Part shown: one piece after another, positions 11,669-21,774 of the stretch | Numbering within the stretch: position 1 is the stretch's first letter | Layout: each line of letters opens with the position of its first letter | NCBI RefSeq assembly: GCF_964340395.1 | Contig: NC_135561.1 | Span: forward strand, 12,007,461 to 12,071,460 | Source: Glandiceps talaboti | Lineage: Eukaryota; Hemichordata; Enteropneusta; Spengelidae | Direction of reading: 5' to 3' | DNA length: 64,000 nt | Made by a program: the position numbers and the translations under genes | The notes under the pieces: model-generated | Told to the model about the DNA's origin: nothing | What the model saw: only the letters and a program-made list of their open reading frames with translations | The model's database searches: none

Positions 11669-11919
11669 TATGTGATGTTGTATTTTACATTTTTGTTAAA
11701 TTTTTGAGATCCCCGTGGGAGATAAACTCCTTTTAGAGTTTACCAGGCTACCCTCGTTAAACAAGGTCAAATTAAAAAATAGAATATTCTCAATATTGGA
11801 TGGGCAGCAGTGGGATGGCGGGTAAGTTGAAACCCAGTGGGAGGGAGGTAGGGCAGATATCCTTCACCACCAGTGGGAGGGTACACAAGAACAGCTACAC
11901 AACATAACCGCAATTATTT

Positions 11920-12245
11920 ATTTATTTATCTATTTATTTATTGGGGGGGGGGGGTTCTATCATAATAAAAACACCAAATCAAACAACAAATACTTTTAAA
12001 ATTCCGTCTCTAGTGGGAGGGAGCCCAGGACCTCCTGACTACCAACCTTGAGCTCTAACAACATTAACTGCGCATGCGTCATGGATAGGCACAGATAGGT
12101 AGTGTTTAAAATGTTTTTCATGGAATATTGAACAGGGGGGGGGGGGGTAATATTTTAGAGACAGGAAATTTAGGGATGGTCCCGGACTAGAGGAAGGGTC
12201 ATTGAAGTTTCATGCCACAGACCGGGCTTGATTCCCCCTGTAATT
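11920..12245. repeat. Repeat-derived spacer incl. right half of the GGAGCCTTCAG-type element
   Basis: A TTTA run and a G run (11941-11953) are followed near 12125-12245 by another G run and a segment ending 'gattccccctgtaattattgag'. That resembles the right half of the TIR element at 64-845 and 21637-21774. Confidence 0.4.
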
Positions 12246-12246
12246 A

Positions 12247-12332
12247 TTGAGTGCAGATAAAAATCGCCATCTTAAAAATACCAAAAAGTAATGACGTTTT
12301 ATACACATTTATTCGCGGGTTTTCTGGCATTG

Positions 12333-12431
<99 letters not shown>

Positions 12432-12516
12432 TGAGTGCAGATAAAAATCGCCATCTTAAAAATACCAAAAAGTAATGACGTTTTATACACATTTATTCGT
12501 AGGTTTTCTGGCATTG

Positions 12517-12584
<68 letters not shown>
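12247..12584 (+). repeat. Recent tandem duplication of a 91-bp unit plus (TA)n
   Basis: A 91-base unit starting 'gagtgcagataaaaatcgcc' occurs at 12247-12337 and 12430-12520 with only about two differences. Each copy is followed by a long TA run (12338-12428 and 12521-12584). The near-identity marks a recent event, perhaps slippage or unequal exchange at the cruciform-prone TA tracts. Confidence 0.85.
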
Positions 12585-12587
<3 letters not shown>

Positions 12588-14237
12588 TTTATACTACTAG
12601 AATTTGTATTTATATTGTTTTGAAACATGAGGTACAAAGAGTGATCGTATGCTGTATTGTTCAACGGTCACATGGGTGTCACCCGAGGCCCGTCCGGCCT
12701 TAGTCTATCTGCTAGACCTCGGATGTTCTTCCGATACAATACGACACACGACTGAACATCGCTATGGAGGATGGAGCATCACTGCCCTCACTGCGAACTT
12801 CGTTCGCTTATAATATCGAAAGAAAGCCCTAACGACTAGCAGCAAGACTAGTCCGGCCTCATCTGGTTATGGGTGGTTGTTTGGGAATTCCCCTTATATG
12901 CACACGTCACCTGGAATGACTGTTCGAACCAGAAGAAAAGAGCTGTTGCAGCAGAATGTGATGTTTTGCAACTGAGTACTATATTTAACCATGTGGTAAG
13001 TTTAGACGACGGTGATTGGGTAAAACGTGAAGACTATGTCTATATAAGTCGTCTACCGCAAGCTTTTGACATTCAACGGAGCAGCGGCGCCCAAGCTGAA
13101 CCGTATTAAAAGGTGCGTGGAATCTATAACTATGCCATAGCGTGTAATTGTCGTATATAATCTGACGCATATACTTGTCTTAAACATGTTAAAGGCTTTT
13201 AAAATTCACGTGAAGGTTGTGCAATTTACAGATTGTGACTTTTCAAAGAGGGGCAAATGCGTTCATCTACCTGAGATTGGGGTAGTACAATTGATTTTAG
13301 GGTTATTTAGAATTGTCCAAGTTCCACGAGTAAATTTTTACACCTCACACTGACATTCCACACTTCTTCACATTGGGATCTTATAGGGCCGGGGAAAACT
13401 CTGTAAAAACTCGATTTGCGTTTGATGGAAGTAAATATACACCGAACAGCTCATAAGATATCTCAGCTGATAACATCTAAGTTGTAATTTATCACTTAAT
13501 GTGACACTCGTGACCTCTGCTTAATGACATAGAACAATTACATGACCCAACTTATCGTGTTGTCTCGTTTATCAATCGACCTCAACGCGCGTGTCTCGAT
13601 ATGTCTTTTCTAGATTCTCGTGTGTTCAAGTAAAAGTCCAATAAACACTCGTAAAACAATTCTCCGCTCTGTATAATTTCTCTGTTGTCTAGGAGAGTAG
13701 ATGCCGGAAGCCAATTTCAGTGTTTGGGTGTGGGTTTGGTTATTGACAAATGGGTACGGTGTTATCGCCTTAAATACCATTCTAGCATATACACTAGGCA
13801 TGTACGATAAGTCGTAACGTTCCGGCGAGGGGTTGGCCGATGTGTGAGGGCGCCCCGTCACGGCGTACCTTACAGACGAGCATATACACAGTGATAATGA
13901 GTGGAACCTTCTAGAATGTTCGAGAAGGTGTGTACACAATGAATCAGTGGTGGTCAAATGCTCAGTTTAGAGCCAGTTTTCATTCTAGCATATTCCACAA
14001 GGTTCCATGGGAATAACAGTGAGTCATTGGAGATGTTTTTGGAAGTGATTCACAGGGAAAATTCCATCAGTGAGGTGTATATATTAAAAGCCAGGCGCAC
14101 ACTAGCACAATCAGCTTAATTTTTACCAGTAATTTCACTCGTTCGTGAATATCTAGCGTGATTGATTGATAATTTTAAGAGCGATAACACCCACTGAATC
14201 TACAAACTGAAATTGACTCAATACCGGTATGTATTAT
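12585..14237. other. No gene recognised
   Basis: Moderately GC-rich patches (12670-12860, 13800-13870) but no spliced or single-exon frame with a recognisable domain. Several frames of 60-115 codons lack coding character. Confidence 0.45.
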
Positions 14238-14315
14238 TATAATTTCTCTGGTCTGTACAATTTCTCCGGTCTGTATGATTTTCCCCGCTCTATATAATTT
14301 CTCCGCTGTTTGTTG
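14238..14315 (+). repeat. 18-bp minisatellite, 'aatttctccggtctgtat' units
   Basis: Four adjacent degenerate units of about 18-20 bases. A similar isolated unit occurs near 13657-13680. Confidence 0.6.
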
Positions 14316-14507
14316 TATGTATAGGGAACCGGTGGGGAGGGAAATCGGACTCCGAACATGGAAAACAGGTTGTATGTGGTTGTTATGTTAGAAATCACCA
14401 GCTATGCGGTTGTTATATTCAGGTTGGAACCCTTAAAATTTTGGGTTGATTTGCGTAAACTAATTGGCGATACACCCCGGATCGATAGTAGTTTGTCCTT
14501 CTTGCTG

Positions 14508-14549
14508 GACGTTTAATTTCGAAACCCGATAGTTGGGTTTCTTCATCAG
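14508..14549 (-). other. Hammerhead-ribozyme-like core motif (degenerate)
   Basis: On the minus strand CTGATGA is followed by a hairpin (GAAACCC / GGGTTTC) and then GAAA and, seven bases on, GTC. This is the order of the hammerhead core and stem II. One extra base follows CTGATGA, and I could not pair a stem I, so activity is doubtful. Such motifs are known from Penelope-like retroelements and retrozymes; a similar, weaker one lies at 17383-17410 (-). Confidence 0.3.
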
Positions 14550-14849
14550 TCGCAGTTAATGTTATTAAAACAGTGTTCATAATTATGTTCACTTGTTGCC
14601 TGATTTGTTTTCCATTCGTGTTTTGAAAGTCTCGGTGGTTTGCTGTCACTTGTAATTGTGACATTCCATTTCCAGGAATGAATGTAATGTTATAGACCAT
14701 TGGATATAGTCGCGAGTGATGTCTGATTTAGTCTACGGAATCGTTACGATTAACACCTCCACTTTGAGACCACATTGATAGTTTATATCCCGACATATGT
14801 TTCTGAATACAATAAAAATATCGAATATTTTTTTTTAGGGTTGTATGCA

Positions 14850-14882
14850 TACACACACACACACACACACACACATACATAC

Positions 14883-14913
<31 letters not shown>

Positions 14914-14955
14914 CATACATACATACATACATACATACATACATACATACATACA
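14850..14955 (+). repeat. (CA)n followed by (TACA)n microsatellite
   Basis: Simple sequence: a dinucleotide run that passes into a tetranucleotide run of about twenty units. Confidence 0.95.
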
Positions 14956-15084
14956 GGTTTTCGTGAAATAAGTAGTTTTTCAAACGACTGCAAACAATTT
15001 CTTTATAATACGTACCATTTGCTTTTCCAGTCAAATTTTCTATGAGGATATACTAAAGCCTAGTATAACCAAGATCCATTGAAA

Positions 15085-15414
15085 ATGAGAAGGCAAGGAA
15101 GACGCTGTGGTATGTACTAATTTGTTGTATAACTATCACATTATACCTTATTACATTATCAGCTATCATATTATATAGCATTACCAATTCCAGTAAATTT
15201 TGTGACGTCATCGCTGTACATTATTACTGATAATATACTCCATTATTGGGCATCGTGGCCCCGGAACGAGCATAACAATACAAGCTTATTTGTTCCGTTT
15301 CTTCATACGACTAGGTATTTTTTCGAAATGTATGTTGTTACCTATGATTATCATTTCCACTGTTTAAAATACAACGCATTCTTGAAACAAATTTGTGTTC
15401 ACAGCAGTTCATTG

Positions 15415-15498
<84 letters not shown>

Positions 15499-16099
15499 CT
15501 GTCGCCTCGCCCATTATGTCGTTCTTGAATGTTTGCTTTCATCCATTATGGGCTGGGAGGGCGTACATTATTGTTTAAATAACTTACATATCGTGAACGC
15601 CTCTAATGATCGAATAGCAACGTATAAGTCAGACGACATCCTTCGAACAATACAGCAACTCTTTTACTCTTGAATATTGGTATTTTTTGTCTATATCAAT
15701 ACCAGAATTTACAAAATGTTTGAATGTTCTAAATTTCTCTTTCTAGGAAAGAACAATCCTGGCCGGTCGAACAGTGCCCGTGGTAAGATGTATGAAGGGA
15801 AGGTTGGAAAACGTCTTCTGTCTTCCTATGAACCAGGTCGATTCCAATTGTATAGTCAACCAAGACTGCAGTCTGGAAGACGTCCTGATTTTTTGGTTGT
15901 TAACCGAAGGACAAATACATCTTCAGTAATTGAGGCAAAAAATTACAAGAAATCGAAAATAACAACAGCTGCTGTAAAACAAGTTCGTCGTTACATGCGG
16001 GAAACACGTTCGGTTGTTGGGGCTATAGTGTCCCCAAGGTCAAAAGTAACCAAACCAGCGAGACAACTCGGGAAAATGTTTAACATAAAGTTTCGGTAA
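15085..16099 (+). CDS. Small PD-(D/E)XK nuclease-fold protein, two exons
   Basis: Exons 15085-15109 and 15747-16099 join in phase 1 (donor G|GTATGT, acceptor TTTCTAG) to give 125 residues. The first exon supplies only MRRQGRRC plus one base. The signature of the restriction-endonuclease fold is complete: helix with E25 (GKMYEGKVGKRLL), D56 (RPDFLVV), E71 and K73 (VIEAKNYKK), and Q87..Y91 (KQVRRYM, a QxxxY motif as in RecB/Cas4-type nucleases). The C-terminus (GAIVSPRSKVTKPARQLG) also recalls the REase-fold domains that end bacterial polymorphic secreted proteins. The protein is very basic, as expected of a nucleic-acid binder. No signal peptide or membrane segment is visible, so cytosol or nucleus is likely. 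The intron carries a long (GT)n tract. AATAAA lies 43 bases past the stop (16143-16148). Gene reality rests on splice agreement and motif order; substrate and role are unknown. Confidence 0.72.
15418..15498 (+). repeat. (GT)n microsatellite in the intron of the nuclease-like gene
   Basis: About forty uninterrupted GT units between the two exons of the gene at 15085-16099. Confidence 0.97.
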
Positions 16100-16142
16100 T
16101 GCTAAGTGTACGATTATGTATACTATTGTTACGAGTATCAGA

Positions 16143-16148
16143 AATAAA
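16143..16148 (+). terminator. Poly(A) signal AATAAA of the nuclease-like gene
   Basis: Canonical hexamer shortly after the stop codon at 16099, on the same strand. Confidence 0.6.
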
Positions 16149-16561
16149 TTCACTCCATACAGTGGCATTCTATGACGTACGTAACAACATAAGTCTTTGA
16201 CATCTCAACATCGCGTATTTTGGAATTGTTTGTACCAGGCACGATTGAAGTGTCAGCAAGTTTAATATGACGTAATGTGTTAATTTTAGAACTTCATCGT
16301 ATGATTTCATTATTATGTAAACGTGTAAATATAATATTGCACAACTATTTTATGGTCTTTGAGATATGAATTTGTATTACTAATCTAGACAAGGTGATTG
16401 GATATTGGATCTCAGATGATATCTTTCATAAGACTTAAATACGTCATACTCTAAGAATAGAGATTTATGTAAGATTTGAAATGTATTTAAGTTGACATTG
16501 AGTGTATTGTATAGATATTGGCAGTTTTTTTTAAGTATCGATGAAAGTAATTTGAATATGT

Positions 16562-16708
16562 ATCACTCACTCACTACTCACTCACTCACTCACTCACTCA
16601 CTCACTCACTCACTAACTCACTCACTCACTCACTCACTCACTCACTCACTCACTCACTCACTCACTCACTCAATCAATCAATCAATCAGTCGATCTACCA
16701 ATCGATCG

Positions 16709-16754
<46 letters not shown>

Positions 16755-16790
16755 CAAGCAAGCAATTAATCAATCAATCAAGTATTGGCA
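16562..16790 (+). repeat. (CTCA)n then (ATCA)n compound microsatellite
   Basis: About 25 CTCA units pass at 16670 into ATCA units, with a short GATC-rich interruption near 16690-16710. Confidence 0.95.
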
Positions 16791-16799
16791 TGACGAATT

Positions 16800-17640
16800 T
16801 TGTTACTAATTAACAGTAAGAACTGGGAATGTGATCGATTTATTATAAAATTTGCACTGTAAAACTTTTACATAATACACACATAGTTATAGTTAAACTT
16901 TATACATACATTTGTTTAAAAATGTTTGGAATGAGTTACGATCTGATACTAAAATCTCCTTTCCAGAAAATCTTGATGTAATTTCTTTACAATACAAAGT
17001 GGCTCATACCTAAATCTAAGTAATGTACGATTATATTATATTTAAATATCTTCAACAAAATGGCAAGATTTGGGCCCAAATATAATGATATCATTCATAA
17101 TGGTCTGATTACAATGGCACCAATTCAGTAGCATTAGCATGAGCGTTTTTCAGGATTATATTTGCTCAGTTTGTTTATTATATCTTACACTAATATTAAA
17201 ACAAGAATACTCATCTAATTATCAAAAACTGTCTGGTTTCCATAAATTCATAATTTGCTAAAAAAGATTGACTCGTCCAGACTGCTATTTGTAATGTTTA
17301 CTCACGGACACCAAGCCAGTATATACACAGTAAAAACTTTTTGAGATGAAATGTACAAAGTCCAATAAAGTGATAGATAGCTGACGTTTCGGGATTAACC
17401 CTTATATGAAATAAAGCCTATATATAATAGGAATTAAACAATTTTCAATAAAGGTGTGTGTCTTTCATAACCTATAGGCATACAATGAAAAGATAATTTC
17501 TGAAAAATTACGAAAGTGTTGTCTTTGATAAAACGTATAGTTTGAGTCGTCAGCTGGCATGGATCGGAGCTGTCAAATTGTATTTTTCTCAAATATTAGG
17601 TCATTGGTTATCTATATTTTGAAAAAAATAGACAATTATT
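16800..17640. other. Spacer downstream of the Toll-like receptor gene
   Basis: AT-rich, no coding signal. A second degenerate hammerhead-like string (minus strand, 17383-17410: stem GGGTTAATCCC then GAAACGTC) is the only notable item. Part may be 3' UTR of the minus-strand receptor. Confidence 0.4.
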
Positions 17641-17699
17641 TTTCTTTGTTCTCTAGCATGTGTATCTTCCGAGTCTGTGTAGTTATGTTCAAAAAACCA

Positions 17700-20600
17700 C
17701 TAAATTTCTATGTTTGCTTGCAACGCCATCTCTAACTCTTGTTGAAAAGTTCTACGGTTTCTCTCGTCGTTGGGCCATTCTAAGTATTTGTGTACGTTCA
17801 TCAAGAGAGCCAACAAACCTGACATTTCACGCCGTGGAACATTTTCCTTCACAACGAAAAGGACGTTATTTTGATTTGTATCCAATAATAGTCCAGTGGC
17901 GTACTGAATCTCGAAGTTACACCATTTACTTCGCACAAAATTATTAGAAACTACAAATAAAATCTTTCTGCTATTCTTCATCGCATCTTCTATGCATTTA
18001 AAGAGATTAACGCCACCGGGGAAGTCTCTATAGCAGACGCAAACTTTTAGGTTATTTGGCGCTCTTTCTAACCGAACCAATTCGTTTTCTACCCACTCCC
18101 CGTCTTTATTGTTAAAAGAAACGTACACATCATATTTGAACTCTCTGTTGAAGTCCACCTCGAGAGGGTGATATTGTTGTCGTTTTCTTCTGTAGAGGAA
18201 AATCCTGTATCGAATCTCCAGTCTTTTTGTATATAGAGTAAAGCCTAGTAAACAGAACAAACCAGCAATGGAACTACACGTAGCCAACAGTACAATCGTT
18301 AGTTTCTTGTTTTCCGTGAAGTCGACCATCAGAATTGGTACACCGATCAGTTCTTGAGGTGTGTGGCAGATGTAGGTTTGCCATGGCAACGAACCATCGC
18401 GAGTAAACGAAATATTCATACTGACATTTCTCATCCAAATTTGCAACTTTTCAGCAGCGGGGTCACACGACAGTGGATTTTCTTCAAAATACAAATTCTT
18501 TAAATCTGGCAAATTTTGGAAATACGAAAAATCAATTACACTGAAGTCGTTGTCGCTTAAGTCGATTGTGTGTAGTTTAGAATTAGTTTTGAAAAGATTG
18601 GGCGGTATGGATTTTATGCGATTGTAAGAGAGGTCAAGGTATTGCAGAGAAGTCAAATTTTCCAAGTACGAAGGACACATGATCGTGATCTCGTTGTCCG
18701 ACAGATTGAGCATGCGCAGATCAGTCATATGCGCGATATAACGAAAGCTGGAATTACTGCAGTTTGTGTAATCGGGATCCGAACTATATTTATTGGCACT
18801 AAGATCAAGTTCTTCTATCGGTGCACTTATCGAAAAATTGTATATGTATGGACCGTTTAGCCTAACTTGAGATTCCGACAATTCAAGTTTCTGCAAATGG
18901 GGACCTATGATTATTTCAGGCAATATATTCGTGTGAAACATAATTAATTGTCGCACATAAGGTAAGACAAATGGTCGTGGATGTGGGTGTTGCATATAAA
19001 CCGCAGAAATATTCAAAATGGACAAAGAGCGACAAGCGGCGAACAAGTTGACACAGTCCTCGTGGCAAACGAGATTATTTCCACCGATATGTAAAACGGT
19101 CAAATTAGATTTCATCAGATCATCGTACTCCGCCTGCCATTTTTTCAAATCGTTTTCTCCTAAATTTAGAATTGTAAGACTTCGAAGGCCGCGGAACGCG
19201 TTTTCCCCAACATTCACGATAAAGTTGTTCTCGAGATTTAAGTTTTCTAAATTTTCCAATCCGCGGAAGGCATCGCGGGGAACTGATTTAAGTTGGTTTC
19301 CGTTCAGGTCAAGTTTGGATAATTTTGGAAGTTTACTGAAGGTTTCAGTTTCGAATTCTTGAAGGGCATTACGACCGAGGTCGAGAATCTCCAAGTTCCA
19401 GAGTCCGGTAAATGAATTATTCGTCAAAGTGTGAATCCTGTTATTCGACAGATCCAAAATTTCCAACTTATGGGTGTTTCTATACGACAGATCCTCGAAA
19501 TTCGATATTGCATTGAAACTCAAGTTTAAAAATCTCAGCTCTGTAAGCTCAGAAAAAGTAACTCGAGTAAAATAAACCATCCTGGTTTTTGCTAGGTGTA
19601 ACTCAGTAAGATTGCTGAAGCAAGAAAAAGCGTGCTCACTTGCTACGTTGAATTGAACCCTACTGTGCAAATCACAGTTGCGCCCAACGTGTATGATATC
19701 GAGAAAAATGCCACTCTGCTGACTTTTACAAATTTGCTCCGTGTAAGAGGTATCTGGTACCGATAGTTCCATAACCTTTGAATTTTGTAGTACGTGTGTT
19801 GCAAGCCCTGCTAAATCGCAGTCCTTCAGTGCACAACGCAGTCCGAAATTGCGAATGTCTTTGAAAACATCAAAAGAAGTCAAGTTGATTTTGTTAATAT
19901 AATCAAACCAAACATTGAATGTATCGAGATAAACGCCATGATCTGGGTAATTCCCGAACGCCTGGATGGTAAAGTTTGCTTTGCACACAGTAGTCGGACT
20001 AATGTCTACACCACGAACGCCAAAATCGTTGAAATCGAAAGATATAAAGCGAAGGGGTCCTTCCACTAACAAAGTTGTCAAACTATGTAATAGTTTCAAT
20101 TGTGAGGCGGAAAGGTTCAACAAGTTCGAAAACATGAGATTGAGATATTTCAAGTTATGTAAACCATCAAAGGCAGTTTCATCTATAGTTCTAATCTTAC
20201 AATAATACAGGTGAAGTTCTTCAAGTTCTTTTAATGGCGAAAACATACGTGACTTCAAATGAGAAAGTTCGTTCCACGAAAGGTCTAATGACCGCAGATT
20301 CGAGAGACCGGCGAACATAGAAGATGAGACGAAATTCTTATCAAGTTGAGTGTATTGCAGTGATAAAGTCTGTAACCTTTCAAGTCCTTTCCAAGTGCAA
20401 CGCTCTATTCGTAAAGGAACCGTTTCTTGAAATGGCAGAAGCGGTACTAGCGATCTACACCTTCCGTCTGCTACCTCTATCTTGTAACAGTTGCCAACTT
20501 CAGGTGGTTGCATGGGAGCGGTTCTGCTTAGATCCAGAACTTCAAGCTCGGAGAGATATCGGAACGCTTCACAATCTATTGTTTGTATAAGATTAGCAGA

Positions 20601-20951
20601 CAAGTCCAGCACCTTTAGCTTTCTGATGCTAACGAAACTGTCTTTACGAATAGCTGTGATATCATTATTCGAAAGCACCAGTTTTCTTATGTTGGGGACC
20701 AATTGAAAGTTATCATTTACGATACCACTGATCGAGTTTGTGTCTAGGTCGAGTTCGACGATGGACGAAGGTAGATAGCCCGGTACCGCCGTCAACTGCA
20801 TTGATGAGCAATCGAATTTGGTACCGTTGTAGCGTGACATCGTAGAGAGGCAATACTTCGGTCGTGGCACACTGTCCACGAAGGGAAACAGGAACAGCGC
20901 AAGGATAATGATGGAAATCATAGCCATAGTATCGTAAACCCAGGTGGCCAT
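17700..20951 (-). CDS. Toll-like receptor, single coding exon
   Basis: One uninterrupted frame of 1083 residues. A signal peptide (about 1-30, hydrophobic IIILALFLFPFV) precedes an N-terminal cap with cysteines. Some two dozen leucine-rich repeats follow (pattern LxxLxLxxNxL, about 60-820), interrupted near 310-440 and 640-700 by irregular stretches. A single C-terminal cysteine cap (NPLSCDP.., about 825-880), one membrane segment (about 885-909) and a cytoplasmic TIR domain (about 938-1075) complete it. TIR box 1 reads YDVYVSF and box 2 CYRDFPGG, keeping the RDxxPG loop used for adaptor contact; box 3 (FQQEL) is less typical. One cysteine cluster next to the membrane puts it in the vertebrate-like (sccTLR, V-type) class. 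By family role it should detect microbial ligands and signal through MyD88-like adaptors to NF-kB. The second methionine (residue 9) is a possible alternative start. No coding intron; no neighbour on the same strand. Confidence 0.95.
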   Translation of the reverse strand: MATWVYDTMAMISIIILALFLFPFVDSVPRPKYCLSTMSRYNGTKFDCSSMQLTAVPGYLPSSIVELDLDTNSISGIVNDNFQLVPNIRKLVLSNNDITAIRKDSFVSIRKLKVLDLSANLIQTIDCEAFRYLSELEVLDLSRTAPMQPPEVGNCYKIEVADGRCRSLVPLLPFQETVPLRIERCTWKGLERLQTLSLQYTQLDKNFVSSSMFAGLSNLRSLDLSWNELSHLKSRMFSPLKELEELHLYYCKIRTIDETAFDGLHNLKYLNLMFSNLLNLSASQLKLLHSLTTLLVEGPLRFISFDFNDFGVRGVDISPTTVCKANFTIQAFGNYPDHGVYLDTFNVWFDYINKINLTSFDVFKDIRNFGLRCALKDCDLAGLATHVLQNSKVMELSVPDTSYTEQICKSQQSGIFLDIIHVGRNCDLHSRVQFNVASEHAFSCFSNLTELHLAKTRMVYFTRVTFSELTELRFLNLSFNAISNFEDLSYRNTHKLEILDLSNNRIHTLTNNSFTGLWNLEILDLGRNALQEFETETFSKLPKLSKLDLNGNQLKSVPRDAFRGLENLENLNLENNFIVNVGENAFRGLRSLTILNLGENDLKKWQAEYDDLMKSNLTVLHIGGNNLVCHEDCVNLFAACRSLSILNISAVYMQHPHPRPFVLPYVRQLIMFHTNILPEIIIGPHLQKLELSESQVRLNGPYIYNFSISAPIEELDLSANKYSSDPDYTNCSNSSFRYIAHMTDLRMLNLSDNEITIMCPSYLENLTSLQYLDLSYNRIKSIPPNLFKTNSKLHTIDLSDNDFSVIDFSYFQNLPDLKNLYFEENPLSCDPAAEKLQIWMRNVSMNISFTRDGSLPWQTYICHTPQELIGVPILMVDFTENKKLTIVLLATCSSIAGLFCLLGFTLYTKRLEIRYRIFLYRRKRQQYHPLEVDFNREFKYDVYVSFNNKDGEWVENELVRLERAPNNLKVCVCYRDFPGGVNLFKCIEDAMKNSRKILFVVSNNFVRSKWCNFEIQYATGLLLDTNQNNVLFVVKENVPRREMSGLLALLMNVHKYLEWPNDERNRRTFQQELEMALQANIEI

Positions 20952-21636
20952 TGTGTATTGATAAACAGAATATTCAAGCTGAACTCAAAACACTTGGTAA
21001 AACCAACGAAAATTAGTTGAAAACTTGGTTATTATCAACAAACATGCTTCAAAATGATGTATACACTTTTGTGGAGAAAAAAAACGGTATATGTTGCTGG
21101 CAGAAACACACAACTGCATTCAGTTCAAATGACTGGCAACATTTCCAAACACTTTGCAGTCTGTCAATCGTGACGTCTGAAAGGTATAAATGAAATCAAG
21201 TTCTTGTCAGTCATGAGGAAGCTATAGCTTATCAGTCACGTGATCAATGTTTGTTTACATATTAAATGACCTGTTTTGGTTTGAAAGGTGGCTAAAAATG
21301 AGATAAAGGACTATCATTAACGGGTTCGAGTCGAAACTGGAACCAACTATGTACATACTCTACTAGTTTATTTAGTTGTCTGACCTTTCAATGTCAGGTT
21401 TGTTGAAACTCTAACATACCAGTGTCTCGTAGTTTTATGAACTTTACATACTTCTCCTATGCATACAGGCTGGGATATAGTCCTGTTTACAGGCGGAGTA
21501 AGTCTGGACTCGATCCTAACAACTAGAATTGGGGCCCGACTTACACCGTCGACTGCAAGCGGGCCTACATGTGATATATGTATCCTTATATCGTTGCATA
21601 TACTGGTAATATTAGACGGAATAAGATATGGATTTG
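20952..21636. other. Upstream region of the Toll-like receptor gene
   Basis: Probable promoter and 5' UTR of the minus-strand receptor lie here. I could not pick a TATA box or transcription start with confidence, and no other feature was seen. Confidence 0.35.
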
Positions 21637-21774
21637 GAGCCTTCAGTAATTATAAGGGTGGGGGGGGGGGGTCAATTTTAATCGCGACAAAATCAGAGGA
21701 GAATCACATTTTACGAAAAAGCTCGGGTCTGATTTCCCCCAGCCCTCCCTCCCTTGTAATTACTGAAGGCTCCT
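21637..21774. mobile_element. TIR element, GGAGCCTTCAGTAATTAC family (short copy)
   Basis: GGAGCCTTCAGTAATTATAA at the left and CTTGTAATTACTGAAGGCTC at the right form a 23-base, nearly perfect terminal inverted repeat around a 90-base interior with a G run and 'cacattttacg'. The same termini and interior words occur at 64-845. Non-autonomous DNA element. Confidence 0.75.

Noticed and set aside
14419-14700. 93-codon minus-strand frame
   Set aside because: Covers the hammerhead-like motif region; its residues reflect that structured DNA and no protein family was recognised.
18642-20706. Plus-strand frames within the Toll-like receptor region
   Set aside because: Antisense shadows of the 1083-residue receptor frame.
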